Below, piece after piece: positions 19,251 to 29,999 of a stretch of DNA of 64,000 nucleotides. Every line of letters begins with the position of its first letter. Within the stretch, counting starts at the first letter, position 1. This DNA is from a virus: IMG/VR virus record IMGVR_UViG_3300023179_000071, positions 17,877 to 81,876 of that record; one strand, 5' to 3'. Made by a program: the position numbers and the translations under genes. Below the pieces are notes generated by a model. That model was not told where the DNA came from. It ran no database searches and saw nothing but the letters and a program-made list of their open reading frames with translations.

Positions 19251-22200
19251 ATGGCTGATCCTAGACCTACCGACGAAACAGGAACAAACGGACCAAATCC
19301 TGTTGGGACCAACACGTCTCCTGTTAACACCACCCCACCAGCACCAGACGATAATACTCCTGTTGATGATGCTGCTGGCGTTACAGCATCTCCTGGTGGA
19401 GACAATTCTACTAAAGCTAATAGTGCTGCTCCTAGTGATCGTAGAGTTGCAAGCATACAGTGCAAACCTCAGGAATTCTTTTATCCAGGATTAAAGTATC
19501 AGTTTGGACCAACAGAAGCAATTCTGATAGAAACTCCTGACCAAAGCAATTATTACAATGCATTTAGTCTATATATGGGCAATTTGAATAGTGCTTCTAG
19601 TAGTAATAAAGTTATTAACAGAATGAGAAAATTATTTGTTTCTGCTACTGCTGAAGATGAAATGATCTATATGGATCCAGCTAATCTTGGTGATGCTAGA
19701 GCAATACTAACAATCAATAGCATGGTAGCAGTCAATGATTCTGGAAGTCTCGGTTCAGACTCGAATACTAGTCCATCATCGAAACTTGTTCCTGTGGCTG
19801 CGGCAGAAGAGTTTGCTCTTTTTACACGAACAGGAGACGGAGGAGCATACACTAGTAATACTGGTCCAGCATCAGGATTACTTGATATACTATTGAAACT
19901 GATGTCTCCTATGCAGCAGTCTTTTCTGAAGATCAGCAATAGTTATATCTCTAATAATTCTAATAGTGCTCCTAATTTAGGTAGTACAGCTACTGCGTTT
20001 GATGCTGGAGGCAGAATTACCCCATCCGAAGAACCAAAGAGTTTGGCAGAACAGATTACACAAAGTTTTCATACATCGAAAAACTTATCATTATCTCCCA
20101 AATCTGCATTACCTGGATTTGCTGCTGTTCCATTATTATCTAATCAGCATGTATATGGTCCATGGATTAATTATCCAGACAAACAAAAACAAACTATTTT
20201 TCCATTTTTAATTAATGATACTAACCGTAATGTAGCGATGGAAAATATGATAGGACCAGTTAATATAGAGGTTGATAACGATCTAGCTCCTTGGAATTAC
20301 GGGGGTATGTATGCGTTGGATATGGCAGTAGAATTAAAGATTATGGAGAAATCGACATATCAACAATTTTTAGAAACTGGTCAGCTTAGTGTGCCGGGAT
20401 ACCCTATTTTTAGTTTAGGTGATGTATTAACAGAAAATACTAGTACTATTTTTAATTACGAACCTATAGCTAATTCTCTAGGAGGAGTTAATAGTATTAC
20501 TATCAACAGAAATCCTAATTTTCAATCTCCATCCTCAAGCAATATTTCTAATATTCAGGTTAATATTGGTCAACAAAGCGAAACAACATATACATTCAGA
20601 ACATATCAATCTAAGCTTTCTCTTTTTAATAAAGATAATTCTGATAGATTAAAGAAACTTATAGTAGAATCACGCAAAAGACAAAGAGAACAGCATCAAT
20701 TAAGCATAGCTCTTTATGATAGAATGAAAAAGAAGCAAGATTTAACATTCAAAACATCTTTTAGAGACTATTTATATGACAGTCTTACCGGTGGAAATAG
20801 CCCTGTAGAAATTATGGTTGGTTCTTTTAATGCATTTGGTAAACAAATACAAACATCGTCATCATCTGGCCGAGCAGCTCCTTCGGCATCAGGATTATCG
20901 GACAAAGACAGAACTATAGAAGCTCATAGAGGTCAAGTTGGCATATTCGACGCCAAAGAAATTTCACGAGAATTAAATAATGCATATTCATCAAAGTCTA
21001 TGATGAGCCTTGACGGATTCTTTTCTCCTGTATCATTTTATCCCACCCCTCACTCTAGTACTATTAGTTATGTTAAATATGATAGAAAATTTTGTCCAAT
21101 ATGTAAAGGAAATGGAGTTTATGATAAAACTATTAGTCCAACTATTGGGTATCAATCACCAACTATAAAAGCTAGATGTGAATACTGTGAAGATAAAACT
21201 AAGGTACCAGATGTTAAAAATTTCAGTGTTGCTGAGAGCGCACCTCCATTTATACTTGCTTCTGGTCTAAGATTAGCTGTTAGAACGCCAACAGGAGGTA
21301 CAACTAACACAGATACTGTTATTTATGAATATGTGAGCGATAAAAGTTTAGTTAGTAATCCTAAAAAATATCTAGAAGTATTTGGTAAGCGTAATATTAA
21401 TGTATACAATCTGAACCCTATTATTGTAGCTTCTGGTGAATTCAGAAATATCAATGCTTTAGATAACGATATGAGTGGTCATGGTATAGAGATAGTAGCT
21501 CGTGGTATGATTGCTCCTAAAAATGCATTAGATATTATAGATAATATTGCTGCTGGAGAAGTAATAGTTAATAATGTTAATGGTAATATTTTATATGTTT
21601 GGGATAATGCTCAAGGTAAATATGTGCCTAAACCAAATATATTCCCTGGTAAATTATTAGCAAAAGATTTCTTAGATCTCGACTACGAATTTAGACGATC
21701 ATATACGCAAAATGCAAATGCTAATGACTCAGCAGGACCGCAGCTACCATTACTCAATCAAAGATTTATGAGTTTCAGAGGACCAATGGTTATGCACGGT
21801 TGGGGATATGATACAGAGGGGTATCCTGTACCAAATGCATCTGGTGAAGCCAAAATGGTAGATAGTTTTGGAAGACCACACAGAACAAAAGACCTAAGAA
21901 CTTATGGATCGTTTGATCCTCAAAGTGCTGATGCTGGAGATATTATAATCGGCAGAAATCAAGTATGGGATGCTACTAGAGGAGAATGGTCAAAACCATA
22001 CAAAGAAATGGCCTTCTTGGAAAAGTGGGGTCAAACTCCAGAAAAATGGCCGGTTGGACCTATTGATCTTAGGTGGGACTCTGATAGAAAAGTATGGGTA
22101 GGACCACAAGCACCGAAGAATGTATATGTGGTATTGGAAGAAGACCTTACATTAGAAAGAAATTCTAGAACAACATATCCAGCTAGAGGATTTTTGGATG

Positions 22201-22559
22201 ATTTACAATTTGCAAAAGACCCATTACCAACTGGCTTGCGTAGGGTGGTATTCGTAAAAGACCTATCGGGATATACTGCCCCACGAGGAGCTAAATTATA
22301 TTGTAAGTATAACGGGGATACGGGATTCTACGAGCCTATTTCAAAAACACAAATTATTGCATCAGGAGTAATACAACAAGGATTTAATGCTATAATACAT
22401 AGCACATATGCTGTTCCTAATAATACTAGAACACAAGATGTTACTAAGATTAATATTCAATTTGTTAATCATTTAAATTTAGAGGCAAAGCCTAATCATA
22501 GGGCGCTATTTATATATATGGAAGGATCTTGGAATTTGATGACGGTAGGAAGGCCATGA
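19251..22559 (+). CDS. Large virion-block protein with CxxC zinc-finger pair, 1103 aa
   Basis: I start it at the ATG at 19251, because AAAGG lies seven bases upstream; an in-frame ATG at 19230 lies inside the previous gene and lacks such a site. The first 70 residues are Pro/Asn/Thr-rich and probably disordered. Around residues 615-660 there are two CxxC pairs (FCPICKGNG and CEYCEDKT), similar to the DnaJ-type or treble-clef Zn sites, so Zn binding is likely. The C-terminal 200 residues are beta-rich with several Trp/Tyr-Pro turns. The stop overlaps the next start by ATGA. Probably a baseplate or tail protein; I do not recognise its family. Confidence 0.65.
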   Translation: MADPRPTDETGTNGPNPVGTNTSPVNTTPPAPDDNTPVDDAAGVTASPGGDNSTKANSAAPSDRRVASIQCKPQEFFYPGLKYQFGPTEAILIETPDQSNYYNAFSLYMGNLNSASSSNKVINRMRKLFVSATAEDEMIYMDPANLGDARAILTINSMVAVNDSGSLGSDSNTSPSSKLVPVAAAEEFALFTRTGDGGAYTSNTGPASGLLDILLKLMSPMQQSFLKISNSYISNNSNSAPNLGSTATAFDAGGRITPSEEPKSLAEQITQSFHTSKNLSLSPKSALPGFAAVPLLSNQHVYGPWINYPDKQKQTIFPFLINDTNRNVAMENMIGPVNIEVDNDLAPWNYGGMYALDMAVELKIMEKSTYQQFLETGQLSVPGYPIFSLGDVLTENTSTIFNYEPIANSLGGVNSITINRNPNFQSPSSSNISNIQVNIGQQSETTYTFRTYQSKLSLFNKDNSDRLKKLIVESRKRQREQHQLSIALYDRMKKKQDLTFKTSFRDYLYDSLTGGNSPVEIMVGSFNAFGKQIQTSSSSGRAAPSASGLSDKDRTIEAHRGQVGIFDAKEISRELNNAYSSKSMMSLDGFFSPVSFYPTPHSSTISYVKYDRKFCPICKGNGVYDKTISPTIGYQSPTIKARCEYCEDKTKVPDVKNFSVAESAPPFILASGLRLAVRTPTGGTTNTDTVIYEYVSDKSLVSNPKKYLEVFGKRNINVYNLNPIIVASGEFRNINALDNDMSGHGIEIVARGMIAPKNALDIIDNIAAGEVIVNNVNGNILYVWDNAQGKYVPKPNIFPGKLLAKDFLDLDYEFRRSYTQNANANDSAGPQLPLLNQRFMSFRGPMVMHGWGYDTEGYPVPNASGEAKMVDSFGRPHRTKDLRTYGSFDPQSADAGDIIIGRNQVWDATRGEWSKPYKEMAFLEKWGQTPEKWPVGPIDLRWDSDRKVWVGPQAPKNVYVVLEEDLTLERNSRTTYPARGFLDDLQFAKDPLPTGLRRVVFVKDLSGYTAPRGAKLYCKYNGDTGFYEPISKTQIIASGVIQQGFNAIIHSTYAVPNNTRTQDVTKINIQFVNHLNLEAKPNHRALFIYMEGSWNLMTVGRP

Positions 22560-22939
22560 TAGAAAATATAGAATCTATTACATATGACAATGTTGAATTA
22601 CTCAATGATAGTTTATTTATTATACGAGCGCATGAAAAAATAGATAATCATATTAGTAATATAAAAGATCAGTTAATTACAGCCATTGCTATTAAATGTA
22701 ACCAGATTGGTAAATTAGATCTAAGAGATCTACTAATTAAGGAAATGGAAATATTATTACAAAATTTTACTACAGATTTTAAAAAAGCCATAGCAGTACT
22801 ATCTCATTTATCTGATGTAGAGAATAAAGCTAATTTAACAACAGCAATGTCATGGTACGAAACTATAGAAGATAAGATAGCTAATGAATTATATCAGGTG
22901 TTAACAATATTAGTAAATAAGATCAATACTCTGGAATAA
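22556..22939 (+). CDS. Small helical protein of the virion block
   Basis: 127 residues starting at the ATG that overlaps the preceding stop (ATGA), chosen over an ATG 27 bases upstream because that one lies inside the earlier gene. The sequence is almost entirely charged and hydrophobic heptad-like helix (ISNIKDQLITAIAIKC, LLIKEMEILLQNF), suggesting a helical bundle or coiled coil. Size and place between two giant tail genes would fit a chaperone or connector of the baseplate. No homologous family is recognised. Confidence 0.6.
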   Translation: MIENIESITYDNVELLNDSLFIIRAHEKIDNHISNIKDQLITAIAIKCNQIGKLDLRDLLIKEMEILLQNFTTDFKKAIAVLSHLSDVENKANLTTAMSWYETIEDKIANELYQVLTILVNKINTLE

Positions 22940-22941
22940 CT

Positions 22942-25900
22942 ATGGCTACAATACCAGTTACATTTGAAGCGCAAAGTTTTGTAGCAACAGCACAAGAATT
23001 ATTAAATATTGCTGCGCAAAATGTCTACAATACATATCCACCATATAATTTGGATATATATAATAATTATATTCAGCAAACACAAATACCAGCGCAAACC
23101 ACATTTATTCCAAGGGTCATCCCCGCCCCTGTATCTGGTACTCAGGCAATTACTGTTATCAGAGAAGATTTACAGAATAAAACAGAAGGAGACATGATAT
23201 CATACGGAACAAACCATTGCGATATTTTTGCATCGGATTTTGATTATGATTTAGATTGGGATACTTTACAAGACAGTCAAATTACAATTAATCAACTGTT
23301 ACAGTCTCGTATCACTCAATACGATGTAGGCATAAGTGGAATATGGAGACCATTCTTTTTATATATAGAACCAGGAAATCCGTCTGTTAAAAATACATTT
23401 GTAACTCGTTCAGCATCAGCTCAAGAAAATCCATATGAAGCTGGACTAGCGTGGGAAAATTTTATTACCATAGATAATCCTATATTGAAGAGCTGGACTC
23501 TAAGTGGTGGATCTACATTTAAAGTTGACTGGAGATTAGAAAAAAATAACTTTCTTACGGCACCAGTATTAGGTGTGCTTTTCTGGTACAGATATTACGA
23601 TATTGCTAGAGAAACTAATATTAGAGCCACATATGAGATAAGACCATACGAGGAAACTCAATCTGTAGTTGATCTGCCTGGTATCAGATGGAATAATCAA
23701 GACTATATACCAGAATCAGGATATAAAAAATATCAGACAACTTCATCTCATACTAATATAGAACGATACGGTATACAGCCAGGATTATCTCTCGGTGATA
23801 GAGTCCTTATTAAAGAAGGAGGTAAAGAATATATCTATGAGGTCACCGATGGATACTGGGAAAATCTTGGAGAAAAAAGATTTATTAATGGCGTAGATAT
23901 TTATATACCCAATGATCAATTTACAGTATATTTTCAGAGTGTTCCAGATAAGGATGATTGGCTATCTGGTCAGCCAACTGAAATAGGTAGTTTTTCATAT
24001 CCCAGAACAGAGTTAATAACTAAGGACATAGATAGATATTCAAATATTCTTAATAAGTTGTTAAATTTTGAAAATAATATTGGCTTACAGAATTTATTTC
24101 AAATGTCTCCAGTTAATGACTCAGATGTTGGCGGCATTACTGCTGGTATATACATGGATCAACAAAAACAAGCAGAATATATGGCTATTAAAAACTTAGC
24201 TAGATTTTTATGTACCGCCCCTGTGTCTGCAACAGAACATATCAAAGCTACAGATATTAATATGACAAATATTAATTTAAAAAATCTTACTTCTAGTATA
24301 CAAAATTTAAAAACAGATCTGGAAAATATATTTGGACGAAATGCTTCCCAGCCATCCGTAACAGTTAACGATGTTGCTACTCAACCTATGGCCGGTAATA
24401 TTCCTATGCCAACCACCAGTGCCGCACCAAGTATCATGACACAGGTGTATACTGCCAATATCAAAGCACAGAATACAACTTTGAAATCATTTGATCAAAA
24501 TTTAGTATATACAAAAAAAGATCTATTAAAAGCACTATTTCAGCAAAATAAAAAGAATAGATTTATTGAATTTCCTAAGGGCAGAACAACAAAAATAGTA
24601 TCTAAGTTTAAGATATACGAACCACATCTGCGTATTCTATTAGATTTTCAAGATATGAAAACTTTAGGATTAAATAGAACCAATAATGCAGGAGTTTGGT
24701 ATAAGCAAAGAATTAATGTTGCTGGTTTAGAATTATATACTCGTTTAAAATTTCCCGACGCAACAGCTCTTGAGCCTAATCAAAAGGAGGCTCTTGTATT
24801 AAAGTATATCACAAACAATAATGATGATTCGAATAAAACAGAGATTCCAATTATCATGGCTACTGATACCATTAATTCTTCCAAAGAATATTATAATCAG
24901 GTTATGAATAGTGTATATGAAAAATTTGGTATTGCTAGACTTTTTCAGCAAAAATATAATATCGAAAATAATTTTTTGATTAGTGATAATGCTGGAGAAT
25001 TTTATGATGTTACGCTTACAAATGGAAATAATAGATCCAATTTAAAAATTTTCAAAAATACTACTTATCAGGATAACCAAACTTTTGATAATGCTGTTAG
25101 ATTTTTTAGGTATTCTATAGACGAATATGCTCGAACAGTTCCTAAATTTAATAGAACATTATCATTAGTAGAACAACGATTTGATGAGAGAGGTACTGGT
25201 GCTCAGAACGGTATTCTTCCAAATATAAAAGAAGTATACATGCATCGTTTGGGTGGTTTTTATTTCCAAGATATATCATTTTTAACAGTTGGTATGAATA
25301 AATTTTGGAGAGCACGGACAGCTCCAACACCAATAGGCCAGGCTCAATATTTTTTGCCTTCTAGTATTCGTGGAGATGTAGGGAATAGACCATTAGATTC
25401 AAAAAAGATTACTATAGAGTTTAATTGTGGTAATGATACAGATATACAATTATACGGCATTAACGTTACTCATTTAAGAGACGATACATTAGAAAAAGCT
25501 ACCTGTCGCCCGTTTCCCAATAAAATTCCTGTATATGGTGACGAGGTTAGTGTTTATAATGCTGTTATAGGATATGATTTTAATGAGTCTTCTTATTTAT
25601 TAAGTAATAGATATGCTCCGCCAATTGTCGCATATGGTGGCCATAGAGTTGAGGATGTCAATGCTCTAGGCTTAAGAATTATAGATCATCCATTACCCAT
25701 ATCGTCTGGCGTTGGAGGTATATATCCTATTGGATCTGGTAACATACTACCACAAGCAGCTAAAAATTCTTTCTACTATAATAGAGATGAAGCTCAGATA
25801 GCTGCTGCTGCTAGAGCTGCCGGAGTAAGTAGCCTAAGAGATAAGTCTTTAGTAAAATGTTTTTTGACACCAACAGATTTTGCTAATGAAATAACATTTA

Positions 25901-28900
25901 GAAAAGGATTTTTCCATCCGAATAAAGGATGGATAGACTATACATTATTACCATCTGGCTTAATAGGTAAAACGGCAGTTAAAGATGAAAATGATTCTCC
26001 GTGTAAAAAATATACTGGCAGAGGAGCATTATTTAGAGAATTAACATTAACAATCGCTGAAAACAATGCCAAGGCCGGATCGCCTCCAGCAGGAAGCGAC
26101 TATAGGTTAATAACAATAGATCCTATGACAGACGAAGCCTATGGGAATGGAGATCGTCAAGTATCAGCATTTCCAAATTTACTAACCATAGATATAGATC
26201 AGAATACAAATTTTATTACTCATTTATCTGCAACATTAAAAAATTTCACGCATCCAGTACCTAAAGAACTTAAAATAGCACTATTTGATTCTCTTGAGCA
26301 AAGATGGATAGCTTTTACATATATCAAAGCATACCTAGAAAAGTTAGCTAAAAGCGCAGCAGCAAACGAGGACCCTAACTATGCTAGTAAAATACAAAAA
26401 CAAATAGCACGAGAAAAAAATGCATGGCTTGGACCATGGGCGGACAGATCCAGAACAGAACCTAGACATTTATTGTTCCATTCATCATTATTAAATTATA
26501 GTAGTAATTTTAATGCTTTCTTTACTAATTTTTCTAGGAAAAATTTAGATTATGCTTTTAGTAATGATTTTATAGCTCCACCACAATCTTTAGATTATTA
26601 TATCGGAACAAGTGGTACATATACTGGCTTTTGGGATTATGATGGACCTATCCCTGATCCTGTAGACATAGACGATCCAAATCCTCCTCCTGCTTTTGTT
26701 GGAACTTCATCTAGCGAGATAGGAAGAACCTGGGGCATACAGGCTTCTGATATGGGATCTGAAGACGAGGGAGGTTCTTGTTTTGATTTACAAGTATGTA
26801 CAGGATGTCCTGTTGTTGGATATACTCAATCATATATTTTTAATAGATTTCATTATAATCATGATACATTTAATATGACATATCCAAGTGGATATAATTT
26901 TATAGCTAATTTTAGAAATAAAAAACACTTATTACCACCTATAAATCTAGATGCTCCCTTTTCCACAATTAATCCAGAGTATCCTAAGCAAAATGTTAGT
27001 GCTGGAAATTATCCTGTAGAATTAGGATGCATACCACAACCAGATCCTCCTAGACCAAGAGAAACCGTAGTACCAGAATTTCCTAAAGAGCCTATTTTTA
27101 TTCCTCCCTTTCATCCATCATTGGTTGGATTATTAACATATATGAGTATAGCTAATGATTTACAATCACAAGGCTATGGTTGGGATTTAGGATTTTTAGT
27201 AGGAGCATTTTTTCCTAGTCCATTTTATTTTGGAGCAACCAGAAGAGAGAAGCTTAACAGATATATGGAGAACAAAGGATATTTACAAATCGAGGGTTCT
27301 ACAGATGATGCGAAACAACTATTTGGATTCCAAACTAGAAATATAGGTTTGTATGATGATGCCCCATTTGGTCAGGCAGATAAGGTACAGCTAGAGGTAA
27401 AACATCCCAATGGATTATGGTATAATGTTGAAGCTGATATTTTTAAATACTCGTCACACTCATCTCCTGTATTAGAAAACACTAAGTTTAATTATTTAAA
27501 ACATACTAAATATTTATCAGAAGGAGAGACTACGGACCAAAAGTATACTCAACCATTAACATATCCTGGGTTTGATTTTAATATAGGAACCATGCTTAAT
27601 ACTGATAGAATGAGTATGGATGGCGTTAGAGCATACTACAGTTTTATGAAGGGAGAAAATATAGAATTAAATTACCATACCGTTTATAGTGTGCGTACAC
27701 AAAGACAAGACGGGAACTGTATAGTCTGTTCTACAACACAAAAAATAGAATCACATAAAGTGGATGCTACGATAACAGATATCTATATACAAAAAATTAA
27801 AAATCCCTGGTATAAAGAAACAGAATTGAGAATCCAGAATCCTAGTACAGTAGCGACACAATTAGAACCTCCGCAAAATTTATATCCTGACGATAGTCTA
27901 GACGAGAATTCCAACGCTAAAGAAATATATAATGCTAAAGTCATTATACAATTTAATCCTCCAATAGACTTATCTAATACTGATCCAGAAGCTGTGGGTC
28001 CTAAAACATTTTTAAATGGCGTTGTACATAAGAGGGCCGGTAATCTATGTACATCTTTTGTTCTATTTGATCCTATAGTAACAGATGGTAAAATAGCACC
28101 TAGCGGCGAGATCAATTATAAAAGAGGATTGAATGATCAAGAAGAGCCTAAGATGTATGCTGGTGGTAAAGCGCTGAATGGATTAGTATACAATAATAAT
28201 AGTGATATAGTTAACTTTGGTAAATGGTCAAATATAAGAGATCGTAGTTTAGGAGCTTTTACATCATCATATATATATGATCAATTATATGCTGAAGGTG
28301 GTTTAGGTTGGGGAACCAATCTAATGAAGCCAGAATCTATTCCTGTTGTTGGTAATCAAGAGCAGTATCCTAATCTATTAAATTTAGATTATCATTTTAG
28401 TAAAACTAACTATTGTGGTAAAGTCAAATTTACTAAGGGTTATAATGAATCATCAACACATACTTCGTATATAAAATTTAATCCAAGATTAGTTTACCCA
28501 AAGATGCCAAAACACCCGTACAGCACTACGAAAGAGGATGCATTTATCTCTTTTACGGGATATCCTAGACCACTAGATATTATACCAAATAGAATATATG
28601 CGCATAATGTTCTTAATATATCAGAACAAAATGCAGAAGTTTTAGAAATAAATGCCAAAGAAGCCCATAAACGATATAGACAAAATCCAGACGTATTGGA
28701 TTATTATCTACCATTCTATGATATAACATTAGATAATAGTATACTAGATTTTGATCTTGTAAGTCAATCCCCGGTACAGCCAGGACAAGTTAGCGCTGCT
28801 AGCGGAATAGTGCAATTAGAAAATATTTTTAACAATAAAATTAATGTAATATATGATAGTAATTATTATTGGATTAGTGTTCCACATGAGGCTTCTGGAG

Positions 28901-29586
28901 TTATTAGCGGATCGTCGAAGATTCCTTTAGCTGTGATACAAAAATGTTTTCATTCTAAAGGAACTTTCTCTTTCTGTGCTAATATGTGCAATACAGAGGG
29001 TATTGGTCCGGTATGGCCTAATATGGATAATATTACTAGTTCTCATGAAAGTATATATAAATTACCAAGTGAAATAGTACCAAGAGCCGCTGGAGTTACA
29101 TATGAAGAAAGACAAACAAAACAAACCTACTATGTTGGTTGTGGTGAGACATCCAATGATTCTTTGGTAAGAATGGATGTAACACAGGTTTATGAGGTAC
29201 CTATGCAAACTCATACATATGTTCCAGTTTCAGAATTATTCACTAATCCAGAGGTTGTAGTTAGATTCAAATATTTACCAAGAAAAATTCCAACAGATTT
29301 CCAAGTCACATTAGGTAATAATATTGTTAATCAAAGTCAATTATACTTATGGGAATGCCATAAAACAAATCCGAGACAGCTATATAATGCTAATACTATT
29401 ACTAATACTCCTCCATTCTATCAAATTCTTAATGAAATGATTTTTAGAGCATGGTTCGGAGAAAGACAAAAAATTGCCTTACAGGATACATATGACAGAA
29501 AAATCTTTGTTACCCAAAATCATTACAAATGGGTTCCTTATGACTATGATGATAGCGGAAAGTTTGCGAATGAAAGGAATATCTAA
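22942..29586 (+). CDS. Giant baseplate/tail protein, 2214 aa
   Basis: The largest gene in the window (6.6 kb). It begins three bases after the preceding stop. It has no signal peptide or membrane segment and no Thr-Pro linker. Residues about 270-330 show compact turns (LSLGDRVLIKEGGKEYIYEV). The middle has an Ala-rich helix near residue 950 (EAQIAAAARAAGV), and residues 1240-1300 carry two close cysteines (FDLQVCTGCPVVG). It is not obviously repetitive. Length and place at the end of the tail block suggest a baseplate wedge or peripheral tail protein. No enzyme motif found. The stop codon overlaps the next start (TAATG). Confidence 0.7.
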   Translation: MATIPVTFEAQSFVATAQELLNIAAQNVYNTYPPYNLDIYNNYIQQTQIPAQTTFIPRVIPAPVSGTQAITVIREDLQNKTEGDMISYGTNHCDIFASDFDYDLDWDTLQDSQITINQLLQSRITQYDVGISGIWRPFFLYIEPGNPSVKNTFVTRSASAQENPYEAGLAWENFITIDNPILKSWTLSGGSTFKVDWRLEKNNFLTAPVLGVLFWYRYYDIARETNIRATYEIRPYEETQSVVDLPGIRWNNQDYIPESGYKKYQTTSSHTNIERYGIQPGLSLGDRVLIKEGGKEYIYEVTDGYWENLGEKRFINGVDIYIPNDQFTVYFQSVPDKDDWLSGQPTEIGSFSYPRTELITKDIDRYSNILNKLLNFENNIGLQNLFQMSPVNDSDVGGITAGIYMDQQKQAEYMAIKNLARFLCTAPVSATEHIKATDINMTNINLKNLTSSIQNLKTDLENIFGRNASQPSVTVNDVATQPMAGNIPMPTTSAAPSIMTQVYTANIKAQNTTLKSFDQNLVYTKKDLLKALFQQNKKNRFIEFPKGRTTKIVSKFKIYEPHLRILLDFQDMKTLGLNRTNNAGVWYKQRINVAGLELYTRLKFPDATALEPNQKEALVLKYITNNNDDSNKTEIPIIMATDTINSSKEYYNQVMNSVYEKFGIARLFQQKYNIENNFLISDNAGEFYDVTLTNGNNRSNLKIFKNTTYQDNQTFDNAVRFFRYSIDEYARTVPKFNRTLSLVEQRFDERGTGAQNGILPNIKEVYMHRLGGFYFQDISFLTVGMNKFWRARTAPTPIGQAQYFLPSSIRGDVGNRPLDSKKITIEFNCGNDTDIQLYGINVTHLRDDTLEKATCRPFPNKIPVYGDEVSVYNAVIGYDFNESSYLLSNRYAPPIVAYGGHRVEDVNALGLRIIDHPLPISSGVGGIYPIGSGNILPQAAKNSFYYNRDEAQIAAAARAAGVSSLRDKSLVKCFLTPTDFANEITFRKGFFHPNKGWIDYTLLPSGLIGKTAVKDENDSPCKKYTGRGALFRELTLTIAENNAKAGSPPAGSDYRLITIDPMTDEAYGNGDRQVSAFPNLLTIDIDQNTNFITHLSATLKNFTHPVPKELKIALFDSLEQRWIAFTYIKAYLEKLAKSAAANEDPNYASKIQKQIAREKNAWLGPWADRSRTEPRHLLFHSSLLNYSSNFNAFFTNFSRKNLDYAFSNDFIAPPQSLDYYIGTSGTYTGFWDYDGPIPDPVDIDDPNPPPAFVGTSSSEIGRTWGIQASDMGSEDEGGSCFDLQVCTGCPVVGYTQSYIFNRFHYNHDTFNMTYPSGYNFIANFRNKKHLLPPINLDAPFSTINPEYPKQNVSAGNYPVELGCIPQPDPPRPRETVVPEFPKEPIFIPPFHPSLVGLLTYMSIANDLQSQGYGWDLGFLVGAFFPSPFYFGATRREKLNRYMENKGYLQIEGSTDDAKQLFGFQTRNIGLYDDAPFGQADKVQLEVKHPNGLWYNVEADIFKYSSHSSPVLENTKFNYLKHTKYLSEGETTDQKYTQPLTYPGFDFNIGTMLNTDRMSMDGVRAYYSFMKGENIELNYHTVYSVRTQRQDGNCIVCSTTQKIESHKVDATITDIYIQKIKNPWYKETELRIQNPSTVATQLEPPQNLYPDDSLDENSNAKEIYNAKVIIQFNPPIDLSNTDPEAVGPKTFLNGVVHKRAGNLCTSFVLFDPIVTDGKIAPSGEINYKRGLNDQEEPKMYAGGKALNGLVYNNNSDIVNFGKWSNIRDRSLGAFTSSYIYDQLYAEGGLGWGTNLMKPESIPVVGNQEQYPNLLNLDYHFSKTNYCGKVKFTKGYNESSTHTSYIKFNPRLVYPKMPKHPYSTTKEDAFISFTGYPRPLDIIPNRIYAHNVLNISEQNAEVLEINAKEAHKRYRQNPDVLDYYLPFYDITLDNSILDFDLVSQSPVQPGQVSAASGIVQLENIFNNKINVIYDSNYYWISVPHEASGVISGSSKIPLAVIQKCFHSKGTFSFCANMCNTEGIGPVWPNMDNITSSHESIYKLPSEIVPRAAGVTYEERQTKQTYYVGCGETSNDSLVRMDVTQVYEVPMQTHTYVPVSELFTNPEVVVRFKYLPRKIPTDFQVTLGNNIVNQSQLYLWECHKTNPRQLYNANTITNTPPFYQILNEMIFRAWFGERQKIALQDTYDRKIFVTQNHYKWVPYDYDDSGKFANERNI

Positions 29587-29999
29587 TGAATGTTTACGAT
29601 TTAATGTGTGAGTTTATACGTATCGAACAATTCAAGTACAAATGTCGCCTATGTGGTTCTATAGCAATGAGTTTTGATCCTATAGAATATCCATCAATTA
29701 TTTGTTCTAAAAAAATAGAAATGTATCCACCACAAGATTATGGCATCGTTTTTAAGCCCATAGATCCAAACACTAGCACAGAAACTCAAATAAAACAGGA
29801 TGAACTCATAGATGATATTAAAAAATGCTCAATAGAACAAATTGATCAAAGATATCAAATATGCTCGTCTTGTGAGTTCTATAAGAATAATACTTGTGAA
29901 AAATGCGGATGTCATGCTGTTAGAGATCAGATTTATATGAATAAACTGGCATGGAAGGACCAAGAGTGCCCTATAGGCAAATGGAAAAAATTAACTTAG
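29586..29999 (+). CDS. Small Cys-rich Zn-ribbon protein
   Basis: 137 residues; the ATG overlaps the preceding TAA. It has an N-terminal CRLC pair and a C-terminal cluster: QICSSCEFYKNNTCEKCGCHA, then a Cys near KWKDQECPIGKW. That C-terminal cluster resembles the small Zn-binding modules (DUF6171-like) found in phage and bacterial proteins; I have not been able to check this. It is the last gene of the plus block and its stop overlaps the stop of the opposed gene by three bases. Possible roles are a tail-assembly helper or a regulator; the function is unknown. Confidence 0.65.
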   Translation: MNVYDLMCEFIRIEQFKYKCRLCGSIAMSFDPIEYPSIICSKKIEMYPPQDYGIVFKPIDPNTSTETQIKQDELIDDIKKCSIEQIDQRYQICSSCEFYKNNTCEKCGCHAVRDQIYMNKLAWKDQECPIGKWKKLT

